Assembly (NCBI GenBank): GCA_036563615.1
Contig: DATCMB010000016.1
Coordinates: 1 to 64,000 of the forward strand
Direction of reading: 5' to 3'
DNA length: 64,000 nt
DNA from: Candidatus Binatia bacterium
GTDB taxonomy: Bacteria > Desulfobacterota > Binatia > UBA12015
Positions 37,570-47,136 of the stretch are shown here, piece after piece (position 1 is the first letter of the stretch; every line of letters begins with the position of its first letter). Below the pieces are notes generated by a model that was given only the letters and a program-made list of their open reading frames with translations, had not been told where the DNA came from and did not search any database. The translations under genes and the position numbers were made by a program.

Positions 37570-38553
37570 GTGCGCCTCGCGGTACGTCCCGAAGGCCTCC
37601 TCCTCGAAGACCTCGACCTCTTCCTCGATCCCGCAGCTCCGGTCGCCTGTGCCGTCTTGTCGCACGGTCACGCCGACCACGCGCGAGCGCTCGCCGGTCG
37701 CATCCACGCGACGCCCGAGACCATCGCCATTGCGCGCGCTCGCCTCGGCGACACCGACTACGTCGCGCACGCCTACGGCGAGCCGTTCGAGATCCGCGGC
37801 CCGGGCGGCGTCCGCGCGCGCGTCACGTTCTTCCCGAGCGGGCACGTCCTCGGCTCGGCGCTGACGCTGATCGAAGCCGCCGGCCAGCGCCTGCTCTACA
37901 CGGGCGACGTCAAGCTCCACCCGTCGCTGACCTGCCCGACCGCGGTCGTGCCGCCGTGCGACGTGCTGATCACGGAAGCGACCTTCGCTCTGCCGGTGTT
38001 CCGCTTTCCGCCGGTCGACGAGCTGCGCGCGCGGATCGTCGCCGAGGCGCGGCGCGCGCTCGACGACGGTGAGGTGCCGGTCTTCCTGGGCTACGCGCTC
38101 GGCAAGGGTCCGGAGGTCGCGAAGATCCTGCAGGAGGCGGGCATTCCGGTGTCGGCGCACGGCGCCGTGCACCGCATGATCGAGGTCTACCGCAGCTTCG
38201 GGATCGAGTATCCCGACGTCGTGCCGTACGAGCGCGGGCGTGTCGACGGGCGCGCGCTCGTCGTGCCGCCGTCGGCGCGCAACCATCCGATGCTCGCGCT
38301 CCTCAAGCGCAAGCGCGTCACCGCGGTGACCGGCTGGGCGTTGCTGGATGCGAGCTACGACCGCTTCGGCGCGGACGCGCTCGTCCCGCTGTCGGATCAC
38401 GCCGATTGGGACGAGCTGCTGGCGCTCGGCGCCGCAACCGGCGCGCGCCGGGTGCTGACCACGCACGGCCACGCGGCGCCGTTTGCGCACGCGCTCGAGA
38501 AGCGCGGGCTCGAAGCGCGCGCGCTGCACCTGCTGCACGGAGACGAGGAGTAG
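37570..38553 (+). CDS. Ligase-associated DNA exonuclease, MBL fold
   Basis: A 327-residue metallo-beta-lactamase/beta-CASP nuclease of the family found next to ATP-dependent DNA ligases. The metal motif SHGHADH lies at 31-37 (H-x-H-x-D-H), with a further FFPSGHVLGSAL and YTGDVKLHP. The C-terminal DHADWDELL and TTHGHAAPFA match the beta-CASP end. The GTG at 37570 starts 9 bp after the previous stop. Its TAG is immediately followed by the ligase GTG. The known family combination also includes a DEXH helicase and a phosphoesterase, neither of which is present here. Confidence 0.91.
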   Translation: MRLAVRPEGLLLEDLDLFLDPAAPVACAVLSHGHADHARALAGRIHATPETIAIARARLGDTDYVAHAYGEPFEIRGPGGVRARVTFFPSGHVLGSALTLIEAAGQRLLYTGDVKLHPSLTCPTAVVPPCDVLITEATFALPVFRFPPVDELRARIVAEARRALDDGEVPVFLGYALGKGPEVAKILQEAGIPVSAHGAVHRMIEVYRSFGIEYPDVVPYERGRVDGRALVVPPSARNHPMLALLKRKRVTAVTGWALLDASYDRFGADALVPLSDHADWDELLALGAATGARRVLTTHGHAAPFAHALEKRGLEARALHLLHGDEE

Positions 38554-40260
38554 GTGCGCGGCTTCGCGACCCTGTGCAGCGAGCTGCGCGCGACCCGCAA
38601 GACCTCGCGCAAGGTCGCGCTGGTCGCGGACTACCTGCAGCGGCTCGACGACGAGAGCCTGCAGGTCGCGGCGCGCTTCTTGACCGGCGGACCGTTCGCG
38701 GCGCGCGACCAGCGCACGCTCTCGGTCGGCTGGGCGACGCTGTTCCGCATCGCGGTCGAGATGTTCCCCGACCTCGATCCCGAGACGCTGCGCGAGTGCT
38801 TCCGCGCGGTCGGCGACATGGGCGAGACCTTCGGCCTGCTGCAGATGCGGCGCGGACGCGACCTGGCGCCGTCGGTCCTCGAGGTGGACCGCGTCCTCGA
38901 GCAGCTCGCCGCGACGCGCAAGCCCGACGAGAAGGCGCGCGTGCTCCGTGAGCTGCTGCCGCCGCTCGAGCCGCTCGTGCTCAAGGAGACCGTCAAGCTG
39001 CTCGTCGGCGGACAGCGCATCGGGCTCTCCGAGCTGCTGCTCGAGCAGGCGATCGCACGCGCGAGCGACGTCCCGCTCGACGAGGTCAAGCGCGCGAACC
39101 TGCTGTGCGGTGACGTCGGCGAGGTCGCGCTGCGCGCACGCCGCCGCGAGCTCGGAAGCGCGCACCTCGCGCTCTTCCACCCGCTCGGCTTCCAGCTCGC
39201 CGCGACCTACGAGGCGGGCGACGAGCTGCCGTGGGAGCGCGTGATCGTCGAGGAGAAGCTCGACGGCATCCGGGCGCAGGCGCACGTCGAGCCCGCGTCG
39301 GAGCGCGGCGCCGCACGCGTCGCGCTCTACTCGCGCAGCCTCGACGACATCACGCGCGCGTTCCCCGAGATCGTCGAGCGGCTCGCGCGGCTGCCGACGC
39401 CGCTGATCCTCGACGGCGAGATCCTCGCCTACGCGAACGGCCGCGCCCTGCCCTTCGGCCAGCTGCAGCGGCGTCTCGGACGCAAGGCGGTCGACGCCGC
39501 GCTCGCGGAGGAGGTGCCGCTCGTCTTCGTCCTCTACGACGTGCTCGCCGTCGACGGCACGCTGGTGATCGACCGGCCGCTCGCCGAGCGGCGTCGCCTG
39601 CTGGAACCTCTAGCGCTGCCGGAAGGCATCCTGCTCTCGCCCGCCCATCGCGCGAGCGACGCAGCGGCGCTCGAGAAGCTCTTCGACCTCGCGCTCGCGA
39701 ACGGCAACGAAGGCCTGATGCTGAAGGACGAGAGCGCGCCGTACACGCCCGGCAAGCGCGGGCGCGCCTGGCTCAAGTACAAGAAGGCGCGTGCGACGCT
39801 CGACGTCGTGGTGACGGCGGTCGAGCCGGGCCACGGACGTCGCGCCGGGCTGCTCTCGGACCTCACCTTCGCGGTCCGCGGCCCGGACGGCACGCTGCTC
39901 AACGTCGGCAAGGCCTACTCGGGGCTCACCGACGAGGAGATCGCCGAGACCACGAAGCTCTTCCGCCGCTTGACCGAGCGCGTCTACGGCGGCCGCGTGC
40001 GCGCGGTGCGGCCCGAGGTGGTGATCGAGGTCGCGTTCGACGGCATCCAGCGCTCGGCGCGGCACAAGTCGGGCTTCGCGCTCCGCTTTCCGCGGATTTT
40101 GCGCTTGCGACCCGACAAGCCGGTCGCGGAGATCGACACGATCGAGCGCGTCGCGGAGCTCTACGAGCGTCTGCTGCGCGGCGAGACGACCGGCGCCGAC
40201 TCCTCGCCCGGCTCCGACTCCTCGCCGCCCGCGTCCGACCCCGAGCCGGACGTCAGTTGA
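38554..40260 (+). CDS. ATP-dependent DNA ligase
   Basis: A 568-residue ligase that seals nicks using ATP. The first 200 or so residues form the N-terminal helical DNA-binding domain (RKTSRKVALVADYLQRLD). The nucleotidyltransferase core has the adenylated lysine Lys235 in EEKLDGIRAQ (motif I, KxDG), ILDGEILAY (motif III), EGLMLKDESAPYTPGKRGRAWLKYKK (motifs IV and V, given here in parts) and the OB-fold C-terminal part. The end is Ser/Asp/Pro-rich and disordered. It begins with a GTG immediately after the exonuclease stop. The stop overlaps the convergent acyl-CoA synthetase gene by 8 bp. Confidence 0.94.
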   Translation: MRGFATLCSELRATRKTSRKVALVADYLQRLDDESLQVAARFLTGGPFAARDQRTLSVGWATLFRIAVEMFPDLDPETLRECFRAVGDMGETFGLLQMRRGRDLAPSVLEVDRVLEQLAATRKPDEKARVLRELLPPLEPLVLKETVKLLVGGQRIGLSELLLEQAIARASDVPLDEVKRANLLCGDVGEVALRARRRELGSAHLALFHPLGFQLAATYEAGDELPWERVIVEEKLDGIRAQAHVEPASERGAARVALYSRSLDDITRAFPEIVERLARLPTPLILDGEILAYANGRALPFGQLQRRLGRKAVDAALAEEVPLVFVLYDVLAVDGTLVIDRPLAERRRLLEPLALPEGILLSPAHRASDAAALEKLFDLALANGNEGLMLKDESAPYTPGKRGRAWLKYKKARATLDVVVTAVEPGHGRRAGLLSDLTFAVRGPDGTLLNVGKAYSGLTDEEIAETTKLFRRLTERVYGGRVRAVRPEVVIEVAFDGIQRSARHKSGFALRFPRILRLRPDKPVAEIDTIERVAELYERLLRGETTGADSSPGSDSSPPASDPEPDVS

Positions 40261-41920
40261 CGCGCTTCGCGCGCCCCTTCCACTCCGCTTCGCGCAGCAC
40301 GAACTTCTGGATCTTGCCGGTCGCGGTCTTCGGCAGATCGCCGAACACGACGGCCTTCGGGCACTTGAAGCCGGCGAGGTGCTGCCGGCAGTACGCGATC
40401 AGCTCCGCCTCGTCGAGCTTCGCGCCCGGCTTCAGCGTGACGAAGGCCTTCGGCACCTCGCCCCACTTGTCGTCCGGGACGCCGACCACCGCGACCTCCA
40501 TGACCGCCGGGTGGCCGTAGATCGTCCGCTCGACCTCGACCGTCGAGATGTTCTCGCCGCCCGAGATGATGATGTCCTTCTTGCGGTCGCGGATCTCGAT
40601 GTAGCCGTCGGGGTGCATCACCGCGGCGTCGCCCGAGTGGAACCAGCCGCCGCGGAACGCCTGCGCGGTCGCGTCGCGGTCCTCGAAGTAGCCGGCCATC
40701 ACGTTGTTGCCCTGCATGATGACCTCGCCCTGCGTGACGCCGTCCGCAGGGACGTCGTCCATGTTCTCGTCGACCACGCGCATCTTGACGGCGGTGACGC
40801 TCGGGACGCCCTGGCGCGACTTGTACTGCGCGCGCTGTGCGGCGTCGGCGCCGTCCAACGCCGGCTGCCACTCGCAGATCGTGTGCGGGCCGTAGGTCTC
40901 CGTCAAACCATAAATGTGCGCGATCTCGGCGCCGATCGACTCGACCGTCGCGATCACCGCCGGCGCCGGCGGCGCACCGCCGGTCGCGATGGTGAGCTTC
41001 TTCTCGAGCTTCAGGCTCGCGAAGCCCGGATGGTTCGCGAGCATGATGAGCACGGTCGGCGCCGCGCACATGTTGGTGACGCCGTGACGCTGGATGAGCT
41101 CGAACACGCGCTCGGGGTCGACCTTGCGCAGCAGCACGTGCTGTCCGCCGACCGCCGCGACCGCCCACGGGAACGTCCAGCCGTTGCAGTGGAACAGCGG
41201 CAGCGTCCACAGGTAGACGCTGCGCGCGTCGAGCTTGAAGGTGATCACCTGCCCGAGCGCGTTCAGGTACGCGCCGCGGTGCGTGTAGACGACGCCCTTC
41301 GGACGTCCGGTCGTGCCGCTCGTGTAGTTGATCGCGAGCGGCATGCGCTCGTCGGGCACGTCGGTCGTGATCGGCTGCGGGCTTCCCTCGCGCAGGAACT
41401 CGGCGTAGCGCACGACACGCCGCCCCGAGCCGGACAGCGCCTCCAGCGACTTCGCCGGCACCTCGGGCGCCGCGCTCGGCTGGTCGATCACGACCGTGCG
41501 CAGCGCCGGCACCTCGTCGAGCACGTCCGCCACGTTCGGCGCGAGCTCCGCGTCGACGATCAGCAGCTTCGCGCCGCTGTGCTGCAGGATGTACTGGATC
41601 TCCGCGGGCGCGAGCCGGATGTTGATCGTCACCAGCACGGCGTGACGCAGCGGGACCGCGAAGTGCGCGGCGAGACACGCGAGCGTGTTCGGCGCCAGCA
41701 CCGCGACGCGGTCGCCGCGCTCGATCCCCGCTGCCGCGAGCGCGCCCGCCGCGGCCGCGACGTGGTCCGCGAACTGCGACCACGTGAGCGAATGGTCGTC
41801 ATCGACGACCGCGATCTTGTCGGGAAAGACCGCGCGACTCCGGAAGAGAAAGGAGAGCGGCGTCAGCGGCGCGAAGGAAACGGCGGCAAGCGCGGCGTCG
41901 TCCATGGGCTGCTCGTTCAT
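40253..41920 (-). CDS. Acyl-CoA synthetase, AMP-forming
   Basis: An ANL-superfamily enzyme of 555 residues that activates a carboxylic acid to its CoA thioester by way of an acyl-adenylate. Motifs are YTSGTTGRPKG at 199-209, GLTETYGP, GWFHSGDAAV, and the C-terminal catalytic lysine in PKTATGKIQK. The family resembles fatty-acid CoA ligases of medium to long chain, but substrate preference cannot be read from the sequence. A GGAGAG lies before the ATG at 41920; ATG at 41932 is a less likely start. A -35-like TTGACG on the minus strand lies at about 41950-41955. It is divergent from the LLM oxidoreductase gene. Confidence 0.93.
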   Translation of the reverse strand: MNEQPMDDAALAAVSFAPLTPLSFLFRSRAVFPDKIAVVDDDHSLTWSQFADHVAAAAGALAAAGIERGDRVAVLAPNTLACLAAHFAVPLRHAVLVTINIRLAPAEIQYILQHSGAKLLIVDAELAPNVADVLDEVPALRTVVIDQPSAAPEVPAKSLEALSGSGRRVVRYAEFLREGSPQPITTDVPDERMPLAINYTSGTTGRPKGVVYTHRGAYLNALGQVITFKLDARSVYLWTLPLFHCNGWTFPWAVAAVGGQHVLLRKVDPERVFELIQRHGVTNMCAAPTVLIMLANHPGFASLKLEKKLTIATGGAPPAPAVIATVESIGAEIAHIYGLTETYGPHTICEWQPALDGADAAQRAQYKSRQGVPSVTAVKMRVVDENMDDVPADGVTQGEVIMQGNNVMAGYFEDRDATAQAFRGGWFHSGDAAVMHPDGYIEIRDRKKDIIISGGENISTVEVERTIYGHPAVMEVAVVGVPDDKWGEVPKAFVTLKPGAKLDEAELIAYCRQHLAGFKCPKAVVFGDLPKTATGKIQKFVLREAEWKGRAKRVN

Positions 41921-42008
41921 CGCTCTCTCCATTCCCCTCGCCGCTGCTCGCGTCAACAGCCCGGCTATGGCGCACCCGGCGCGCGTGCTGGTAAGAGGGA
42001 AAGGAGCG

Positions 42009-42947
42009 ATGGCCGGCCATCCGATCCGCTTCGGCGTCTGCCTGCCGCAGCACGGAAGCACCTGGGACGACGTCGTCGCGGTGGCGCAAGCCTGCGACCG
42101 GCTGGGCTACGACTCCGTCTGGGCCGTCGATCACTTCTTCGGCATCCCGGACGCGACGCAGCCGATCTTCGAGGGCTGGACCGAGCTCACCGCGCTCGCG
42201 CCGCTGACCGAGCGCGTGCGCCTCGGACACCTCGTGCTGTGCGTAAGCTACCGCCATCCCGCCGTGCTCGCGAAGATGGCGGCGACGCTCGATCACGTCT
42301 CGCGCGGCCGCTTCATCCTCGGCATGGGCGCGGGCTGGCACCAGCAGGAGTACCAGGCCTACGGGCTGTCGTTCCCGCCGATCGGCACGCGGCTCAAGGA
42401 GCTCGACGAGGCGCTCACCATCGTCCGCAAGATGTGGACCGACGAGCCGGCGACGTTCTTCGGCGAGCACTTCCACGTCGAGGACGCGCACTGCAAGCCG
42501 CGCCCGCTGCAGACGCCGCACCCGCCGATCCTCGTCGGCGGCACGGGCGAGCGCGTGCTGCTGCGCATCGTCGCCGAGCACGCGACGATCTGGAACAACC
42601 TCGGCTGGGCGCACCGCGACCTGCAGCACAAGGTCGAGGTGTTACGCTCTCACTGTGACGCCCTGAAGCGCGATCCCGCCGAGATCGAGATCTCGCAGCA
42701 GACGGTGGCGGCGATCGGCGAGACCGAGGACGAGGCGCGGCGCGCGACCGAAGCGGTGATGGCGGAGGTGCCGTTCCTCGCCGGCGGACGCGACCTCATC
42801 ATCGCGGGGACGCCCGACGAGTGCGTCGAGCGCGTGAAGAAGACGATCGCGATGGGCGCCACGACGCTGCTGCTGAGCTTCGGGCGCAACCCGCGAATCG
42901 AAACGCTGGAGCTCTTTGCAGAACGGGTCGTCAGCGCGTTCCGCTGA
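42009..42947 (+). CDS. LLM-class flavin-dependent oxidoreductase
   Basis: A luciferase-like monooxygenase family protein of 312 residues, a TIM-barrel enzyme using FMN or F420. It has RFGVCLPQHGSTWDDVV at the start, GYDSVWAVDHFF, RVRLGHLVLCVSYRHPAVLAKMAATLDHVSRGR (in parts), FILGMGAGWHQQEYQAYG and PPILVGGTGE, a pattern common in F420-dependent members. The cofactor is not decided. The ATG at 42009 is preceded by AAGGAG at close spacing. It sits divergently from the acyl-CoA synthetase, possibly as part of one degradation route. Confidence 0.91.
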   Translation: MAGHPIRFGVCLPQHGSTWDDVVAVAQACDRLGYDSVWAVDHFFGIPDATQPIFEGWTELTALAPLTERVRLGHLVLCVSYRHPAVLAKMAATLDHVSRGRFILGMGAGWHQQEYQAYGLSFPPIGTRLKELDEALTIVRKMWTDEPATFFGEHFHVEDAHCKPRPLQTPHPPILVGGTGERVLLRIVAEHATIWNNLGWAHRDLQHKVEVLRSHCDALKRDPAEIEISQQTVAAIGETEDEARRATEAVMAEVPFLAGGRDLIIAGTPDECVERVKKTIAMGATTLLLSFGRNPRIETLELFAERVVSAFR

Positions 42948-42957
42948 CGACCCGTTC
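42921..42957. terminator. Perfect 16-bp hairpin containing a stop codon
   Basis: GAACGGGTCGTCAGCG (42921-42936) and CGCTGACGACCCGTTC (42942-42957) are perfectly complementary with a 5-nt loop. The LLM oxidoreductase TGA lies inside the right arm at 42945-42947, and htpX converges from the other side. There is no T-tract. This is a strong candidate for a bidirectional termination or RNA-stabilising hairpin. Confidence 0.7.
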
Positions 42958-42991
42958 CAGCGACTCGTTCGACTTCCGGACGGCTCGAAGA

Positions 42992-43888
42992 TCAGGCCGT
43001 CATCGAGCGCAGGCGCGCGATGCGCTCCTCGAGCGGCGGGTGCGACGCGAACAGACGCGCGATGCCGGCCGGGTTCGAGATCTTGAGCATCGCCATCGAG
43101 TTCTGCGTGCGCGGATCCTGGATCTCGACCGTGCGCCGCAGGGCCTCGAGCGCGCTGATCATCCGCTCGCGACCCGCCAGGCGGGCGCCACCCGCGTCGG
43201 CGCGGAACTCGCGGTAGCGCGAGAACCAGGCGATCACCATCGAGCCGAGGATCATGAAGATGATCTCGAAGACGATCTGGACCAGGAAGTAGATCCCGTA
43301 GGACATGCCCTCGTTCTCGTCGCGGCCGCGCACCGCCTGGGCGGCGGCGAACGCGATGACGCGCGCGAGGAACATCACGAAGGCGTTCACGACGCCGGTG
43401 AGCAGCGTCATCGTCACCATGTCGCCGTTCGCGATGTGCGACACCTCGTGGCTCAGCACGCCCTCGACCTGGTTCGAGTCCATGCGCTCGAGGAGACCGG
43501 TCGAAACCGCGACGATCGAGTTGCGCTTGGTCGGCCCGGTCGCGAACGCGTTGACCTCCGGCGAGCGGTAGATGCCGACCTCGGGGGTCGGGATGCCGGC
43601 GGCCCGCGCCAGGTTCTCGACCATGTTCACCAGACGGCGCAGCGTCGGATCGTTGGTGTTCGGGTCGATGACCTGAACGCCCATCATCCACTTCGCCATC
43701 GTCTTCGACAGGGCGAGCGAGATGAGCGCACCGCCCATGCCCCAGACGAAGCAGAAGGCGAGCAACGCCCCGTAGTCGATCCCGTTCGCATCGAGGTACG
43801 GCCGGATCCCGAGGACGTTCAGGATGATCGAGATCGTCAGGACGACCAGGAAGTTGACCGCGAGGAACAGGAAGATTCGCTTGACCAT
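42992..43888 (-). CDS. htpX: Membrane zinc protease HtpX
   Basis: An M48-family inner-membrane metalloprotease of 298 residues that degrades misfolded membrane proteins. It has two N-terminal TM segments at about 5-27 and 39-60, the zinc motif His147-Glu-Val-Ser-His151 in LSHEVSHIANGD, two further TM segments at about 157-185 and 195-222, and the third-ligand region YREFRADAGGARLAG. E. coli HtpX is 293 residues. GAGGAGAAC precedes the ATG. A minus-strand TATAGT at 44015-44020 could be its -10 box, giving a leader of over 100 nt. Confidence 0.95.
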   Translation of the reverse strand: MVKRIFLFLAVNFLVVLTISIILNVLGIRPYLDANGIDYGALLAFCFVWGMGGALISLALSKTMAKWMMGVQVIDPNTNDPTLRRLVNMVENLARAAGIPTPEVGIYRSPEVNAFATGPTKRNSIVAVSTGLLERMDSNQVEGVLSHEVSHIANGDMVTMTLLTGVVNAFVMFLARVIAFAAAQAVRGRDENEGMSYGIYFLVQIVFEIIFMILGSMVIAWFSRYREFRADAGGARLAGRERMISALEALRRTVEIQDPRTQNSMAMLKISNPAGIARLFASHPPLEERIARLRSMTA

Positions 43889-44076
43889 TGTTCTCCTCGT
43901 TCGACGTGCCGCGTCAGCGCGACACGCCGGTAATGACGACCGGATCTGGCGCTTTCTTCAGAGCCGGGGCAATCGCCACCGAGGTGCTCGCCCCGCGACG
44001 CAGCGGCGAGCGCAACTATATCGCGTCCGCTGGGGGATGCACGCGCTCAGGCGGCACGCGCGACGCGCGGAGGCGA

Positions 44077-44592
44077 TCAGTCGAGCAGGGTCAAAAAAAG
44101 ATGCTGCGCGGGTCGCGCGACGGGCTCCTCGACCTGGTCGCGCCGCAGCCGACGTAGCCGCGCGACCTCGTCCTCGACCGCGGCGCGAAAGCCGCGGATC
44201 GCGCGCAGCAGCGCGACCTCGGCGCGCAGCCGCAGGAACGGCAGCAGCAGCCACGCCCCGCGGCGCAGGCGGTGCACCGCGTGGACGTCGACCCGCGTCG
44301 CCGGCCCCTCGGGCGCGAGCCGGATCTCGAGCTCGATCTCGCGCAGGAGCCGCCACGGCGCCGACAGCACGAGCCGCACGCGCGCCCCCGGCTCGAGCTC
44401 GAGAACGCGCCCCTCGATCGGCGCGCTGCCGGGAGAGTTGGCGCGACGCGTCGCGAAGCGACGCCCGCTGCCGGTCAGCCGATCGATCCCTTCGAGCCAG
44501 CCCGACACCGAGTCGCGGTCGACGAGCTGGTGCCACACCACATCCGCCGGGGCGCTCACCAAGCCGGCGGTACGCACGGAGAACTCGGCCAC
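44077..44592 (-). CDS. SRPBCC-fold protein
   Basis: A 171-residue START/SRPBCC-type protein with a hydrophobic ligand cavity. It begins MAEFSVRTAGLVSAPADVVWHQLVD, the common opening of this fold. The line WLEGIDRLTGSGRRFATRR and the VRLVLSAPWRLLREIELEI strand pair follow, and a long C-terminal helix lies at about 120-150. The C-terminus ends in a Pro/Leu tail. The function of such proteins (cyclase, lipid carrier or coenzyme Q-binding) cannot be told from sequence. It follows lon on the same strand after a large hairpin. Confidence 0.8.
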   Translation of the reverse strand: MAEFSVRTAGLVSAPADVVWHQLVDRDSVSGWLEGIDRLTGSGRRFATRRANSPGSAPIEGRVLELEPGARVRLVLSAPWRLLREIELEIRLAPEGPATRVDVHAVHRLRRGAWLLLPFLRLRAEVALLRAIRGFRAAVEDEVARLRRLRRDQVEEPVARPAQHLFLTLLD

Positions 44593-44682
44593 GGGCGGCG
44601 CGATTGCAAAACCCTCGCCGCCCGCGAGCGACGCAGAGGCTCGGCATCCGCTGCGTCGACGACGCCGGTGCTCCGTCGCGCG

Positions 44683-44718
44683 TGTCGTGGAACGAGCCCG
44701 TGGGCTCGTTCCACGACA
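44683..44718. terminator. Perfect 17-bp hairpin between lon and the SRPBCC gene
   Basis: TGTCGTGGAACGAGCCC (44683-44699), a 2-nt loop GT, and GGGCTCGTTCCACGACA (44702-44718) are perfectly complementary. It lies 31 bp after the lon stop on the minus strand. There is no T-tract after it on either strand. It probably ends lon transcription or protects the lon mRNA from exonucleases. Confidence 0.7.
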
Positions 44719-44749
44719 TCGACCGCGGACATCGCCGGCTGCTGTCGGC

Positions 44750-47032
44750 TCAGGCCGCGAGCGCGTGGCCGTGCGGCTCGAGCGCGATCGCCAGCACCTC
44801 CTCGACCGAGTTCACCGGGTGGAACCGCATCACGTCGCGCACCTCCCGCGGCACCTCCTCGAGGTCCGCCTCGTTGCGCGCCGGCAGGATGACGTCGGTG
44901 AGCCCCGCCGCGTGCGCCGCGAGCACCTTCTGCTTCACGCCGCCGATCGGCAGGACGCGCCCCTGCAGCGTCACCTCGCCGGTCATCCCGACCGTGTGCT
45001 TGACCGGACGCCCGGTGAGCAGCGAGACGACCGCCGTGACGATCGTCACGCCCGCGCTCGGGCCGTCCTTCGGTGTCGCACCGGCCGGCACGTGGATGTG
45101 GAACTCCTTCTTGTGGAAGGCCTGCCGGTCGATACCGAGCTCACCCGCGTGGCTGCGCACGTAGCTGAGCGCGATCTGCGCCGACTCCTTCATGACGTCG
45201 CCGAGCTGACCCGTGAGCACCAGGCCCTCGTTGCCCGGCATGGCCGCGGCCTCGACGAACAGGACGTCGCCGCCCGTGCCCGTCACCGCGAGACCCGTCG
45301 CCACGCCCGGAACGGCGGTACGGCTCGCCGACTCCTGGAAGAACTTCTGCCGGCCGAGCGCCTCGCGCACCGCGGCCTCGTCGATCACGATCGGCGGCGT
45401 CGCCTCGCCCGACGCGATGCGCGTCGCCGCCTTGCGCAGCAGCGTGCCGAGCTCGCGCTCGAGCTGACGCACACCGGCCTCGCGCGTGTACTCGTTCACG
45501 ACCAGACGCAGCGTGTCGTCGTCGATCGAGACCTCTTCCGGCCGCAGACCGTTGCGCTCGATCTGCCGCGGCCACAGGTAGCCGCGCGCGATCGCAACCT
45601 TCTCGGCGACCGTGTAGCCGTCGAAGCGGATCACCTCCATGCGGTCGAGCAGCGGACCGGGGATGGTGTCCGCGACGTTGGCCGTCGCGATGAACAGCAC
45701 GTGCGACAGGTCGAGCTCGACGTCGAGGTAGTGATCGCGGAACGCGTGGTTCTGCGCCGGGTCGAGCACCTCGAGCAGCGCCGCCGACGGATCACCGCGC
45801 CAATCCGCGCCGATCTTGTCGACCTCGTCGAGCATGATCACGGGGTTCATCGTCCCCGCGTCACGCAGCGCGCGCACGAGCCGGCCCGGCATCGCACCGA
45901 TGTAGGTGCGCCGGTGGCCGCGGATCTCCGCCTCGTCGCGCACGCCGCCGAGCGACATGCGGACGAACTTGCGACCCGTCGCCCGCGCGATCGACTCGCC
46001 GATCGACGTCTTGCCGGTGCCCGGAGGGCCGATCAGCGTCAGGATGACGCCCGAGCGCTTGTCGTCGGGCACACCACGCTCCGCGCGGAGCTTGCGCACC
46101 GCGAGGTACTCGGTGATGCGCTTCTTGACGTCGTCGAGACCCGCGTGGTCCTCGTCGAGCACCTTGCGCGCGTAGACCGGATCGAGCCGCTCCTCGGAGC
46201 GCTTCGACCACGGCACCGCGACGAGCCAGTCGAGGTAGGTGCGGATCATCGAGCTCTCGGGGCTGGTCTCGCCCATGCGCTCGAGGCGACCGAGCTCGCG
46301 CAGGGCCTGCTCGCGCACGGCCTCCGGCATCCCGGCCTCGTCGATCTTCTTGCGGTACTCGTCGACCACCGAGCCGGTGTCCTCGCCGAGCTCCTTGCGG
46401 ATCGCCTCCATCTGCTTGCGCAGCAGGTACTCGCGCTGCTGCTTCTGCGCGCCGGACTCGACGTCCTCGCGGATGCGCTTGCGCAGCTGCAGGTCGGCGA
46501 GACGCTCACGCTGCAGACGCAGGGCGAGCTCGAGCCGCTGGACGACGTCGAGCGTCTCGAGCAGCTCGACCTTCTGCGCGAAGGTCAGGTCGGGCGAGTA
46601 GCCCGAGGTGTCCGCGAGCGGACCGGGCTGCGTGATGGCGCGCAGGAACGCACGGATGCGGTCGTCCGCGCCGCGCAGGTCGAGGATCTCCTCGACGACG
46701 GCCCGGTACTCGCGCTCGAGCGCCTGGGTCTTCGCCGGCGGCGGAACCTCGTCCGGGTGCGGCGTCACCTCGACCTCGAGGTAGCCCTGGGCGGTCGTCG
46801 TGGCGCGCCCCGGGATGCCGCGGTGGAGACCCGACAGCACGACGGCGGTGCCGCCGCCCGGCAGGCGCAGCCGGTCGGCAATCTCCGCCACGGTGCCTAC
46901 CTTGGCGTGCTGATTGTCGTGCTTCGGGACCAGGAGGACCCGAGTCGCGTCGCCGACGTCGATCGGCAGGGTCACCGTCATCCCTGGGAAGACGACGGTG
47001 TCCTCGAGGGCGATCAGGCGCATCTTTTCCAT
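44750..47032 (-). CDS. lon: ATP-dependent protease Lon
   Basis: A cytoplasmic AAA+ serine protease of 760 residues that degrades abnormal and regulatory proteins. The N-domain covers about 1-200 ([19 protein letters not shown]). The AAA+ module has Walker A GPPGTGKT at 335-342 and Walker [12 protein letters not shown]. The protease domain has the catalytic Ser659 in KDGPSAGVT and Lys702, 43 residues later, the same spacing as in E. coli Lon. The ATG at 47032 fits the family start; the upstream frame is not coding. There is no ribosome-binding site, and a -10-like box ends 7 nt before the start. Confidence 0.96.
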   Translation of the reverse strand: MEKMRLIALEDTVVFPGMTVTLPIDVGDATRVLLVPKHDNQHAKVGTVAEIADRLRLPGGGTAVVLSGLHRGIPGRATTTAQGYLEVEVTPHPDEVPPPAKTQALEREYRAVVEEILDLRGADDRIRAFLRAITQPGPLADTSGYSPDLTFAQKVELLETLDVVQRLELALRLQRERLADLQLRKRIREDVESGAQKQQREYLLRKQMEAIRKELGEDTGSVVDEYRKKIDEAGMPEAVREQALRELGRLERMGETSPESSMIRTYLDWLVAVPWSKRSEERLDPVYARKVLDEDHAGLDDVKKRITEYLAVRKLRAERGVPDDKRSGVILTLIGPPGTGKTSIGESIARATGRKFVRMSLGGVRDEAEIRGHRRTYIGAMPGRLVRALRDAGTMNPVIMLDEVDKIGADWRGDPSAALLEVLDPAQNHAFRDHYLDVELDLSHVLFIATANVADTIPGPLLDRMEVIRFDGYTVAEKVAIARGYLWPRQIERNGLRPEEVSIDDDTLRLVVNEYTREAGVRQLERELGTLLRKAATRIASGEATPPIVIDEAAVREALGRQKFFQESASRTAVPGVATGLAVTGTGGDVLFVEAAAMPGNEGLVLTGQLGDVMKESAQIALSYVRSHAGELGIDRQAFHKKEFHIHVPAGATPKDGPSAGVTIVTAVVSLLTGRPVKHTVGMTGEVTLQGRVLPIGGVKQKVLAAHAAGLTDVILPARNEADLEEVPREVRDVMRFHPVNSVEEVLAIALEPHGHALAA

Positions 47033-47039
47033 GCGTCCG

Positions 47040-47067
47040 AAGGTAAGGCCGCTTTGCGGGATGTCGA
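47040..47067 (-). promoter_or_regulatory. Probable leaderless promoter of lon
   Basis: On the minus strand TCGACA (47067-47062), a 16-bp spacer and TACCTT (47045-47040), ending 7 nt before the lon ATG. The -35 matches 5 of 6 consensus bases and no Shine-Dalgarno sequence is present. Confidence 0.55.
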
Positions 47068-47087
47068 GGTTTCGGGCGCCGCGACGT

Positions 47088-47117
47088 CTCCCGCGGGGTC
47101 GCCCGGTCCCGCGGGAG
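47088..47117. terminator. 10-bp hairpin between queE and lon
   Basis: CTCCCGCGGG (47088-47097) and CCCGCGGGAG (47108-47117) are perfect complements with a 10-nt loop. It lies 19 bp past the queE stop on the minus strand and 20 bp upstream of the lon promoter. It is without a T-tract. Confidence 0.5.
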
Positions 47118-47136
47118 CGCCCGGCGGCCGTGCGGG

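Noticed and set aside
36862..39285. 807-codon minus-strand frame opposite the repair genes
   Set aside because: It runs antisense to the His-tailed protein, exonuclease and ligase genes, which have recognisable motifs; this one has none.
40240..40275. Hairpin between the ligase and acyl-CoA synthetase stops
   Set aside because: Only a 5-bp stem (CGTCA, TGACG) is present, too short for a confident terminator.
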